From assembly GCA_012841145.1 (NCBI GenBank), contig DUVH01000020.1, positions 1 through 40,330 of the forward strand: 40,330 nucleotides of DNA, read 5' to 3'. This document shows, piece by piece, positions 21,489-28,749 of the stretch. A program made the position numbers and the translations under genes. This DNA comes from Clostridiaceae bacterium (GTDB lineage Bacteria; Bacillota; Clostridia; Saccharofermentanales; DTU023). The notes under the pieces were generated by a model. That model did no database searches, had not been told where the DNA came from, and saw only the letters and a list, made by a program, of their open reading frames with translations. Within the stretch, counting starts at the first letter, position 1; each line of letters starts with the position of its first letter.

Positions 21489-22415
21489 ATGAACGTAGCA
21501 GTTGGAATATTAGCGCGCGCTTTGACAATGAGTACGCCGCTCCTGTACGGATCGCTCTCAGAGGTTGTCGCAGAACGTTCAGGCATGATGGTGACAGCGA
21601 TTGAAGGCATTTTCTTAATCGGTGCCTGGGGCGGTTTCGTCGGCACTTATCTGTGGGGAAGTGCTTTGTACGGGATTTTATTGGCGATGGGCCTCGGGAT
21701 GGTTATTGCCGCCATCTATGCTTTTGTCACCGTTACTATGCGTCAACATCAAGTTGTGACGGGAACGGCCTTGAACATACTCGTCGCCGGCCTTTGCACG
21801 TATTTTCAACGTGTCCTGTTCGGTATACCGACAAGTCCTCTGAAGATTGATCGACTGCCGCAGCTTCCCGTACCGCTTCTGAGCGAAATCCCCGTTCTGG
21901 GAGAGGTGTTTTTTAACCAAAATATCTTAACGTACATCATGTACGCGATCATACCGATTATTTATTTCGTGCTCTACCGTACGTCGGCAGGATTGGCGAT
22001 CCGCTCAACAGGGGAGAACCCAGTCGCCTCGGATGTAGCCGGCATCAATGTCAATTTTGTCCGTTATGCGACAGTGCTATTCTCCGGGTTGATGGGCGGT
22101 GTCGCCGGAGCGTTTTACTCCATAGGCTTTCTCGGTATGTTTACGGCAGGTATTATCGGCGGACGCGGATGGATTGCATTTGCTATCTGTTTTCTCGGCA
22201 ACTGGCATCCTTTCGGAGCAGTTGTCGGCACACTCGTGTTCGGCTTGGCAGAATCGATCAGTATCTACATGCAATCGCTCGGCAGCGCCGGATTCCTTCC
22301 GAATGAATTCTTTATCGCGCTGCCTTACATCCTTACGATTGTCTTGACGGTAAGCAGGCGGAGCTTTAAAGTTCCCGCAAAACTCGGCATCCCTTACGTG
22401 AAAGAAGGCGGTTAA
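21489..22415 (+). CDS. Permease 2 of the BMP importer
   Basis: The 308-residue BPD_transp_2 membrane protein (YufQ/NupQ-like) begins at TPLLYGSLSEVVAERSGMM, the conserved opening of this subunit. The ATPase-contact loop is GLAIRSTGENPVASDVAGIN (about 165), and an eight-helix pattern continues to the C-terminus (RRSFKVPAKLGIPYVKEGG). It forms the heteromeric channel with the preceding permease. GGAGG precedes the ATG inside the upstream gene's end. A strong hairpin 26 bp after the stop ends the operon. Confidence 0.95.
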   Translation: MNVAVGILARALTMSTPLLYGSLSEVVAERSGMMVTAIEGIFLIGAWGGFVGTYLWGSALYGILLAMGLGMVIAAIYAFVTVTMRQHQVVTGTALNILVAGLCTYFQRVLFGIPTSPLKIDRLPQLPVPLLSEIPVLGEVFFNQNILTYIMYAIIPIIYFVLYRTSAGLAIRSTGENPVASDVAGINVNFVRYATVLFSGLMGGVAGAFYSIGFLGMFTAGIIGGRGWIAFAICFLGNWHPFGAVVGTLVFGLAESISIYMQSLGSAGFLPNEFFIALPYILTIVLTVSRRSFKVPAKLGIPYVKEGG

Positions 22416-22440
22416 ACCGACATAAAACATCTTTACTGCA

Positions 22441-22483
22441 GAAGGGGCGGCTGTTTAAAAAAGAAACAGCCGCCCCTTCTATT
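22441..22483 (+). terminator. Strong hairpin closing the BMP importer operon
   Basis: GAAGGGGCGGCTGTTT (22441-22456) pairs perfectly with AAACAGCCGCCCCTTC (22464-22479), 16 bp. Only TATTA follows, so the T-run is poor, but stem strength and position make termination likely. Confidence 0.7.
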
Positions 22484-22512
22484 ACGCCATTTCTTCAAAC
22501 TCCCGGCACCCA

Positions 22513-22833
22513 TGTGCAATTTTTCAATTAATTTCGAAATTCTGTTTATCCTCAACTTCGGTGTCCAATTTTTCAATTAATTTCGAAATTCCGGACAGTC
22601 CGCCCGAACCCCGAATACAATCACCGAATACAATTTTTCAGTTAATATCGAATTATTGTTTACCCTCAACATTGGTGTGCAGTTTTGCAGTTTATATCGA
22701 TATTCCGGACAGCCCACCCGAAACTGCGTGTACATTTTTTCAGTTAATATCGAATTTCTGCACTCAGCAGCGGCCGGTCTCTCTAGACGCCCCACACCGG
22801 TGTGCAGTTTTTCAATTAATTTCGAATTTTTGG
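22513..22833 (+). repeat. Six interspersed palindromic AT-rich repeats
   Basis: Units of about 31 bp start near 22513, 22562, 22627, 22676, 22728 and 22801. Each follows the pattern TGTGCA, T-run, CA(A/G)TTAAT, then a central CGA palindrome. Copies 1 and 2 contain the perfect palindrome AATTTCGAAATT; copy 4 has changed to ATATCGATAT, still a palindrome. Intervening sequences recur too: TGTTTAYCCTCAAC after copies 1 and 3, GGACAGYCC after copies 2 and 4, so part of the array arose by duplication. No coding frame is credible. The array fills the gap between the importer operon and the gntR promoter. Confidence 0.7.
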
Positions 22834-22870
22834 ATTAACAAAAAATTTTCAGCAAAATTAAACTTCCAGC

Positions 22871-22909
22871 TTGACGCGGATTGTTTTATTGTATTAAGAT
22901 AGTAATACA
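22871..22909 (+). promoter_or_regulatory. Promoter and GntR operator of the gntR-ABC operon
   Basis: TTGACG (22871-22876) forms the -35 region. Over the expected -10 lies the inverted repeat TGTATTA (22890-22896), AGATAG, TAATACA (22903-22909), a perfect 7-bp dyad. YtrA-type GntR repressors bind GTATTA-N-TAATAC sequences over their own promoters, so autoregulation is very likely. Confidence 0.75.
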
Positions 22910-22938
22910 GTAAGGCGCCAAAGGTAAAGGAGGTTGTG

Positions 22939-23313
22939 GTGAGTTATAAATTCTTGCACGATATTCCGATTTACATGCAAATTATCGATATCTTTCGCGG
23001 CAAGATTTTGCGAGGTGAACTGATGCGAGGGGACCAAATGCCATCGGTGCGTGATGTTGCCATGGAGTACGGCGTTAACCCGAATACGGTACAACGAGCT
23101 TTTTCGGAGATGGATCGATTGGAGTTGACGCGCAGTGAGCGTACGACGGGCCGGTTTGTCATTGCTTCGGATCAGTTGATACGCGAATGCAGGAAAGAAG
23201 AATCGAAAAATACGATAAAAGAGTTTATCGCGAAGATGAAGGCGCTTGGGGTCAAGCGCGAAGAGATCATCGAGATCATTGAGATGATCGAGAAAGGGTG
23301 GATTGATGAATAA
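22939..23313 (+). CDS. GntR-family repressor, YtrA subfamily
   Basis: The ~124-residue regulator starts at the GTG at 22939, five bases after AAAGGAGG; another GTG lies just upstream. The winged-helix domain (about 8-75) shows PIYMQIIDIFRGKILRGELMRGDQMPSVRDVAMEYGVNPNTVQRAFSEMDRLEL, matching GntR-type HTH sequence throughout. The C-terminal part is a short helical dimerisation tail of about 45 residues, as in the YtrA subfamily, without a ligand domain. It heads an operon with an ABC ATPase and a permease. YtrA-type operons usually respond to cell-envelope stress such as wall-active antibiotics. Confidence 0.93.
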   Translation: MSYKFLHDIPIYMQIIDIFRGKILRGELMRGDQMPSVRDVAMEYGVNPNTVQRAFSEMDRLELTRSERTTGRFVIASDQLIRECRKEESKNTIKEFIAKMKALGVKREEIIEIIEMIEKGWIDE

Positions 23314-24031
23314 TATGGTGGACATTATAGGCCTGACTCGTCGATACGGCTCAAGACGCGGTATCGAGAATGTCAGTCTTTCCATTTATGAAGGGGAAAT
23401 CGTCGGACTTTTGGGGCCGAACGGTTGTGGAAAAACGACGCTGATAAAGCTGATCATGGGGTTATTGCAACCTGACGAGGGGAGCGTTTCTGTTATGGGC
23501 TTGAAACCGACAGAGGCGCATCATCTTGTCTCTTACTTGCCGGAGCAGACATATCTCAGCGACTGGATGACGATGGAAGAGGCATTCTCTGTCTTTGAAG
23601 ATTTTTATCGCGATTTTGACAAGTCGAAAGCGATGCGCATGTTGGAGGAATTCGCTCTTCATCCGGAGCAACCGCTCAAGACGATGTCGCGAGGTATGAA
23701 GGAGAAGGCGAATCTGACGCTTGTCATGAGCCGTTATGTACCTGTCTACATCTTGGATGAACCGATGAGCGGTATCGATCCGGCGGCGAGGCAGACGATT
23801 CTTGATAGCATTTTGCGGAATCACAATCCGGGGAGCACGCTCATCCTGAGTACTCATCTGATCGGTGATGTCGAGATGCTGTTTGACCGCGTCATTTTCA
23901 TGGATGAAGGCTACATTCGGTTGGATCGATCGGTTGAGGATCTGAGGGCGAATGAAGGCAAGAGTGTTGACGAGTATTTCCGCGAGCTTTATGCCCCTGT
24001 CAGAGGAGGAGACTACTATTATGTTAGGTAA
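23306..24031 (+). CDS. ABC transporter ATP-binding protein of the gntR operon
   Basis: The 241-residue ATPase has Walker A GPNGCGKTT (about 36-44), signature TMSRGMKEKANL in place of LSGGQ, Walker B VYILDEPMSGIDP and switch His in STHLIGD. The variant signature (SRGMK) is common in drug- or lantibiotic-type exporters of the YtrB class. The ATG at 23306 overlaps the gntR end by 8 bp, and the gene overlaps the permease start by 11 bp, so the three are translationally coupled. Likely an exporter or envelope-stress pump, not an importer, since no binding protein is present. Confidence 0.92.
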   Translation: MNNMVDIIGLTRRYGSRRGIENVSLSIYEGEIVGLLGPNGCGKTTLIKLIMGLLQPDEGSVSVMGLKPTEAHHLVSYLPEQTYLSDWMTMEEAFSVFEDFYRDFDKSKAMRMLEEFALHPEQPLKTMSRGMKEKANLTLVMSRYVPVYILDEPMSGIDPAARQTILDSILRNHNPGSTLILSTHLIGDVEMLFDRVIFMDEGYIRLDRSVEDLRANEGKSVDEYFRELYAPVRGGDYYYVR

Positions 24032-24905
24032 ACTGATTAAACTTGATTTTCGTATGGTGCGTTCGCAACTCAAATGGGTCATCCCTATTTATGCGCTTTT
24101 GCTGACGAGCGCCTTTGTTTTTAAAAGTTTCAACATTCCCGTTCTGGGAACGCTCATGTATGTTCTTGGGATCATCGCCACGTTGGCTCTTGTACCTGTC
24201 GTGCTTGTTCTTATGTTGGCCCACTACTACCGACATTTTTATACGAATCAGGGTTACTTGACGCATACGCTTCCCGTGACGTCATCGCAGCGCTATCACG
24301 CGAAAATGATTAGCGGATTTCTTCTGTACGTTTTTTCTTCCCTGATCGCTGTCTTCGGATTTTTTATCATCTTATTGACGGAAGGAATTTCGAAGGGGAA
24401 AGCGATGTATGCGATCAATGAGTTTTTTAAGATTATGGACACATGGCCTGCTTATATTGGATTGAGTACTTTTGCGGGGGTTCTTCTCATCATTGGTATT
24501 TGGCTTCTTATGTATGTGAGTTTTTTCACGACGATGAGCTTTTCCGTCACTGCCGGCATGGGACGTCGATTCAACCGTTTCGGCGTGGGCGGTCCGTTTC
24601 TGGTGTACATTATCCTCTACGTTGTCAATCAGATTTTAGGTTTTTTCGGACTCTTCTTTATACCGCTTTCACTGCGAATCAGCCCCGGAGATACTTATCT
24701 GAAAATGCGCGTGGTTACGGAGATGCCGATTCACAATTTTCTGGATATTGGGGTAACAGGGCAGAATATCCCTTTTGAGGAGATGATCGAGCGCGGCGGA
24801 GGACATTTTGACTTAGGGCTCGGCGTGTTTATCTTTTCGTTTGCGTTTGTCGTGTTCAGCTATTTTTATACGAAGCGTCAAGTGGGGAAGGTGAACCTTC
24901 GCTAA
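24021..24905 (+). CDS. ABC-2 type membrane permease of the gntR operon
   Basis: The 294-residue protein has six hydrophobic segments: about 20-38, 50-72, 103-125, 150-180, 195-225 and 265-285. It opens with the cytoplasmic MLGKLIKLDFRMVRSQLKW typical of ABC-2 permeases and includes a loop TNQGYLTHTLPVTSSQRYHAKMISG, a pattern frequent in these proteins. The ATG at 24021 with GAGGAGG is the right start; longer frames run inside the ATPase gene. It partners the ATPase at 23306-24031. Substrate unknown. Confidence 0.85.
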   Translation: MLGKLIKLDFRMVRSQLKWVIPIYALLLTSAFVFKSFNIPVLGTLMYVLGIIATLALVPVVLVLMLAHYYRHFYTNQGYLTHTLPVTSSQRYHAKMISGFLLYVFSSLIAVFGFFIILLTEGISKGKAMYAINEFFKIMDTWPAYIGLSTFAGVLLIIGIWLLMYVSFFTTMSFSVTAGMGRRFNRFGVGGPFLVYIILYVVNQILGFFGLFFIPLSLRISPGDTYLKMRVVTEMPIHNFLDIGVTGQNIPFEEMIERGGGHFDLGLGVFIFSFAFVVFSYFYTKRQVGKVNLR

Positions 24906-24952
24906 GTGGTATGAGTAAGGATGTTTGAGAGGATCTGAAGCAGGGCGAAAAG

Positions 24953-24981
24953 TTGACAGAATCGCAACAGTCGGTTATGAT
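24953..24981 (+). promoter_or_regulatory. Promoter of the tRNA-Thr gene
   Basis: A perfect TTGACA (24953-24958), 17 bases, TATGAT (24976-24981), placing the start site about five bases before the mature tRNA. Confidence 0.85.
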
Positions 24982-24992
24982 CAGCTTTGCGC

Positions 24993-25068
24993 GCCTGCGT
25001 AGCTCAGCTGGTAGAGCAGCCGCCTTGTAAGCGGCAGGTCGGGAGTTCAAATCTGTCCGCAGGCTCCA
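24993..25068 (+). tRNA. tRNA-Thr (anticodon TGT)
   Basis: The 76-nt cloverleaf has acceptor GCCTGCG/CGCAGGC, D-arm GCTC...GAGC, anticodon stem GCCGC/GCGGC with loop CTTGTAA (anticodon TGT), T-loop TTCAAAT, discriminator T and encoded CCA (25066-25068). One T-stem pair is a G-G mismatch (GGGAG against CTGTC). It is intact, with its own promoter and terminator. Confidence 0.95.
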
Positions 25069-25072
25069 AGAG

Positions 25073-25113
25073 AAGACGACAAAACGGATAACCATCCTGA
25101 GTCGTCTTTTTTT
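25073..25113 (+). terminator. Terminator of tRNA-Thr
   Basis: AAGACGAC (25073-25080) pairs with GTCGTCTT (25101-25108), followed by a run of T to 25113. Confidence 0.85.
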
Positions 25114-25300
25114 ATGTCTTGACTTTCAAAAAAACACATAAAAAACAAATAGAAGTCCGATAAAAAACAAATGCCGAGTCTATCCTGAGATCACAATTAT
25201 GAAAGGAAGTAATCACCATGAAAATATATCTAAACTGCTAATTATTGCAATGTTTGCTTTGGCTTTTGAAAAAGAAGATATCGAAATGTTGGGAAAACGG

Positions 25301-25627
25301 CTAGAATACTTGCTGCACCAAAATCATATAACAGATCGTGCCTCCCCCAATACTCAACAAGGGTTGACGTTTCCATAGATGTAAAAGAGAGACGACAACA
25401 AGTGCGATCAATTCAGGCAAAAAGCCTTGAGGCTTGGTAAAGTAAATGCCTTTGAGACAATAAACGACGAGCATGGCAATAGCCGCGGAGGGGAGTACGT
25501 TACTCAAACGCAACAGCCAACGCGGCTTCTTTCTGCCTGCGGGGAAAAGAAGAAAAGGTAGAAAGCGTGTTGCGGCCGTTCCTGCCGCGATCACTCCTAA
25601 GAGAATATAGTCGTGTGTATCAGGCAT
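25301..25627 (-). CDS. azlD: AzlD-family small subunit of a branched-chain amino-acid exporter
   Basis: The 108-residue membrane protein has three to four hydrophobic segments. The conserved opening is ILLGVIAAGTAATRFLPFLLF, followed by WLLRLSNVLPSAAIAMLVVYCL and a C-terminal GGGTICYMILVQ, all typical of AzlD. The stop of azlC overlaps this start. I prefer ATG 25627 because AAAGGAG is about ten bases before it; an ATG at 25636 is also in frame. AzlD acts with AzlC in export of branched-chain amino acids and analogues. Confidence 0.88.
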   Translation of the reverse strand: MPDTHDYILLGVIAAGTAATRFLPFLLFPAGRKKPRWLLRLSNVLPSAAIAMLVVYCLKGIYFTKPQGFLPELIALVVVSLLHLWKRQPLLSIGGGTICYMILVQQVF

Positions 25628-26327
25628 AGTCTTCATTCTCCTTTCGCAGCTGTAAAAGCAACAATAAGCCTGCAGCTATGATGACCATGGCGATGACTAA
25701 AAAGTGATCAGGACCGAACACAATTCTGGAGACAACCGTAGCCGCGATGCCAATCAGTGCCGGAGTATGATTTTTTGTTTGTTTCCACTGTTCGAGAAAT
25801 ATCACCATAAAAAGAGCCGTCATGGAGAAATCGATTCCCTTGCTGTTGAAGGGAATTACGTTACCCAGAACATTGCCGATGATACCGCCTGCGATCCAAT
25901 AGAGGTGATTTAGGAGCGTGACAGTGAAATAGTAGGCTGTTCTGTTATCGTCTGTCGCATGAGGTTTGCTGCATACAAGGGAATACGTCTCATCGGTCAA
26001 ACCGAAAATAAGGTATGGTTTTGCTTTTCCCGTGTCTTTGTAACGTTCCAATAATGACAAGCCGTAAAAGATGTGTCTGGCATTAACGAGAAACGTCATC
26101 AGTAATGCTGTCAAGGGCGTCACTTTTGACGCCAGTAAGGACACGGCAACAAACTGCATTGAGCCTGCATAGATAAAGGCGCTCATAAGGAAAACGAAAA
26201 AGAGAGGGTAACCGGCATCCGACATTAAAACTCCAAAGCCAATGCCGAGAATAATAAAAGCGACTAGAATCGGAAGTGTGTCAATGAACGCAGTTTTCAG
26301 CACTTTCACTTTGTTTGTAGTCCGCAT
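25620..26327 (-). CDS. azlC: AzlC-family large subunit of a branched-chain amino-acid exporter
   Basis: The 235-residue membrane protein carries the AzlC landmark sequence: LPILVAFIILGIGFGVLMSDAG, FLMSAFIYAGSMQFVAVSLL (about 50-70), and TFLVNARHIFYGLSLLERY (about 85). These define the family permease half. Six to seven membrane segments are visible. It precedes azlD on the minus strand with an 8-bp overlap, the usual arrangement. No Lrp-type regulator gene adjoins it, unlike Bacillus azlB. The start ATG has GAAAGGAATG upstream at a rather long spacing. Confidence 0.92.
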   Translation of the reverse strand: MRTTNKVKVLKTAFIDTLPILVAFIILGIGFGVLMSDAGYPLFFVFLMSAFIYAGSMQFVAVSLLASKVTPLTALLMTFLVNARHIFYGLSLLERYKDTGKAKPYLIFGLTDETYSLVCSKPHATDDNRTAYYFTVTLLNHLYWIAGGIIGNVLGNVIPFNSKGIDFSMTALFMVIFLEQWKQTKNHTPALIGIAATVVSRIVFGPDHFLVIAMVIIAAGLLLLLQLRKENEDYA

Positions 26328-26584
26328 ATGCTTTTTCGCATTCCTTTCGCTACGCTCTTACTGTTTGGTTATAGTGATATATTATGCAGGATTCGTAATT
26401 AATAATCAAGCTAGGTCGAAAAGTAAAGCGCTTGATAGCCTATCAAGATTTTTACTCTTTCAGAGTTGAGTAGAACTTCGCAACCGCTGTTTTTAAAATA
26501 TTGTCTGAATTTTATTTGTATGTACATCGGGAGAGAACGTATCCGATCACACGACAACTCATATCTGAAAAGCGTATTTTCGCT

Positions 26585-26609
26585 TAAATATTGTCGAAGA
26601 CAATATTTA
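26585..26609. promoter_or_regulatory. Perfect palindrome in the azlC/iron-importer divergent region
   Basis: TAAATATTGTC (26585-26595) and GACAATATTTA (26599-26609) form an 11-bp perfect dyad around GAA. The same half-site AAAATATTGTC occurs 90 bp to the left (26495-26505). This is operator-like, about 100 bp before the ATPase gene of the importer. The remainder of the 26328-26711 gap holds no gene I can support. Confidence 0.5.
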
Positions 26610-26711
26610 TCCATTGTTTTCCTCTCATTTACTTTAATTTAACCTAATTTGTTCACGGGATTTACACGCTTCCCTTAGTCTGAATCGGTAAGAACAGAAA
26701 TGAGGGGTGTT

Positions 26712-27665
26712 ATGGAGATTAAACTAATTCAAGTTACGAAGAGTTTTTCCGGAAAACAAGTAATCTATCCGACCTCGCTGAAGATTGAGCATGGAAGCTT
26801 TACGACGCTACTCGGTCCCTCTGGTTGTGGTAAAACGACATTGCTTAGGATGATTGCTGGCCTTGAAACGCCCGACACGGGCGAGATATGGTTTGATGAA
26901 CGCTGTGTCTTTTCCAAAGAGCGAAATGTAAATGTGCCTCCGGAAGACCGCCATCTTGCCTTCGTCTTTCAAGATTTTGCTCTTTGGCCTCACATGACAG
27001 TATTTGAAAATGTCGCATTTGGCTTGAGAGCGCGCAAGAATACGGTGGAACTTGATGAGCGCGTTCACAATGCATTACGAACGGTGCGATTGGAAGGTTA
27101 TGAAAAACGCTATCCGCATCAGCTTTCGGGTGGGCAGCAACAGCGTGTGGCCTTTGCGCGCGCGGTTGCCGTGAAACCTGGATGTATTCTCTTTGACGAG
27201 CCGCTTTCCGCGCTTGATGCATTGCTGCGTGTAGAAATGCGACGCGAGCTCACAGAACTGACGTCATCCATGGGCATTACGGCCGTTTTTGTGACGCACG
27301 ATCAAACTGAGGCAATGAGCATGAGCGACCGTATTGCAGTCATGAATGTGGGGCATGTGGAACAGTACGACAGTCCCGAAACGATTTATCATAAGCCAAG
27401 CTCAGAATTTGTCGCACGCTTTGTCGGGAGATCGAATTGGTTGAGCGAGACGGAATTGTTCCGTCCTGAAGTTGCAACGATGACTCCTATCGAAGGGGCT
27501 CTTCGCTACGATCTTCCGGTAGAGAACGTACAGTATCTCGGTGATACATATGAGCTTGCGCTTCCCTACATGAGTGAAACATGGACGATTCACAGCGGGC
27601 AAAAAGTTGTTCCGGGTCAGGAGTTGTCCATTTATATAGATCCAAAAAATGTTATCTCATTTTAA
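26712..27665 (+). CDS. ABC importer ATP-binding protein, iron(III)/FbpC type
   Basis: The 317-residue ATPase has Walker A GPSGCGKTT (about 37-45), Q-loop FVFQDFALWPHMT, signature LSGGQQQRVAFARA, Walker B CILFDEPLSALDA, H-loop VTHDQTEAM, and a C-terminal TOBE-like domain (about 240-317). DFALWPHMTVFENVAFGLR and the domain length fit the FbpC/PotA class. The ATG at 26712 has GAGGGG in front; an ATG at 26700 is in frame with no such site. It heads an operon with binding protein, permease and hydrolase. Ferric iron is the likely cargo, but the class also includes other importers. Confidence 0.9.
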   Translation: MEIKLIQVTKSFSGKQVIYPTSLKIEHGSFTTLLGPSGCGKTTLLRMIAGLETPDTGEIWFDERCVFSKERNVNVPPEDRHLAFVFQDFALWPHMTVFENVAFGLRARKNTVELDERVHNALRTVRLEGYEKRYPHQLSGGQQQRVAFARAVAVKPGCILFDEPLSALDALLRVEMRRELTELTSSMGITAVFVTHDQTEAMSMSDRIAVMNVGHVEQYDSPETIYHKPSSEFVARFVGRSNWLSETELFRPEVATMTPIEGALRYDLPVENVQYLGDTYELALPYMSETWTIHSGQKVVPGQELSIYIDPKNVISF

Positions 27666-27688
27666 TTTTTAGTGAAAGGGGATTGAAG

Positions 27689-28711
27689 ATGATGAAAAAA
27701 CGTATTGTATGTCTTTTGCTGGCGCTTTGTCTCTGTTTCGGCGTGGCAGCCTGCGGCCAGAAAGAAGGAGAAAAGCAAAGTGGAGACGCGGATAAGAGGG
27801 GTAAACTCACCGGTAAAGTAACTGTTTATATGCCCAGTCCTGCCGGACTAGCCGATAAATTGGCTGCGGCGTTTTGTGAGAAGACGGGTGTGGAGGTAGA
27901 ACAGTTTCAGGGAACAACGGGTGAGATTCTTGCTCGCCTTGAAGCGGAGCAGGCCAATCCCGTAGCGGATGTCGTCATTCTTGCTTCTTGGTCCGACGGT
28001 CTGACATTAAAGGCCGACGGTCAGCTTGCAAGCTATACGCCGGCCGATGTAGATAAGATCAACAAGGGATGGATTGATAGCGATAACACTCTGTTTGGTT
28101 ATAGTGCTTCAGCAGTTGCCGTCATTTACAACACAACCTTGGTTCCCGAGTTGAGTGCCGACTGGAAAGATCTTGCTGATACTCAGTACAAAGATATGAT
28201 CGCCATTCCTGATCCTGAAAAATCGGGCGCTTGTAAGGACTTTCTCGCCGGTTTTGTTACAGGGCTTGACGATGGCGAAGAGATTATTGAAAGCTGGGCC
28301 GAAAACGGTCTGGTCGTGCCCGGTGCAAATAAGGCGGCACTGGAAGCCGTTACCACGGGTGAGAAGGGGATTCTGATCGCAGGCGTCGACTACAACGCCT
28401 ATTCTTCTATGCAGAAGGGTGAGCCGCTGAACATATACTATCCCGCCTCGGGAACAGTTGTAAATCCCCGTCCGGCCGTTATTCTCAAGACAGCTCCGAA
28501 CATGGATAATGCCAAAGCGTTTATCGATTTCCTGTTCAGTGATGAAGCGCAAAAGATGGTTGCAGAAGCCTACCTCTTGCCCGGCCGTAGTGATGTCAAA
28601 TGTGAAAGCCGTAGTAATCTTGATGAAATTCCGCAGATTCCCACCGATTGGGACAATATGATGAGCATTGCCTCCGAGACGGCCGCGAATCTAAACAATC
28701 TCTGCAGGTAA
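27689..28711 (+). CDS. Extracellular solute-binding lipoprotein, iron(III) AfuA/FbpA type
   Basis: The 340-residue lipoprotein has a signal peptide and lipobox VAAC (Cys near residue 23). The mature part (VTVYMPSPAGLADKLAAAF, VEQFQGTTGEILARLEAEQANPVADVVILAS, DPEKSGACKDFLAGF, INIYYPASGTVVNPRPAVILK, AKAFIDFLFSDEAQKMVAEAYLLPGRSD) follows class-II binding proteins of the AfuA/FbpA group. Start ATG 27689, seven bases after AAAGGGG; a second ATG follows directly. The order ATPase, binding protein, permease is less usual than binding protein first. Cargo (ferric iron or another ligand) is not proven by sequence. Confidence 0.88.
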   Translation: MMKKRIVCLLLALCLCFGVAACGQKEGEKQSGDADKRGKLTGKVTVYMPSPAGLADKLAAAFCEKTGVEVEQFQGTTGEILARLEAEQANPVADVVILASWSDGLTLKADGQLASYTPADVDKINKGWIDSDNTLFGYSASAVAVIYNTTLVPELSADWKDLADTQYKDMIAIPDPEKSGACKDFLAGFVTGLDDGEEIIESWAENGLVVPGANKAALEAVTTGEKGILIAGVDYNAYSSMQKGEPLNIYYPASGTVVNPRPAVILKTAPNMDNAKAFIDFLFSDEAQKMVAEAYLLPGRSDVKCESRSNLDEIPQIPTDWDNMMSIASETAANLNNLCR

Positions 28712-28749
28712 GTTACCGTATATAACCGTATTTAGAGGAGGGACGATTT

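Noticed and set aside
22513-22833. Six repeats as a CRISPR array
   Set aside because: Spacings vary (49, 65, 49, 52, 73 bp), intervals are too short or too variable, and the 'spacers' themselves recur.
25218-25241. Short frame MKIYLNC after AAAGGAAG, with a longer out-of-frame stretch following (to about 25378)
   Set aside because: Seven codons only; the following frame (MFALAFEKEDIEMLGKRLEY) lacks a start in phase and overlaps azlD. Possibly a frameshifted remnant of a small gene, but not supportable as a gene.
26411-26614. 67-codon minus-strand frame in the azlC/iron-importer gap
   Set aside because: No ribosome site, covers the operator-like palindrome region, and composition is unlike a protein.
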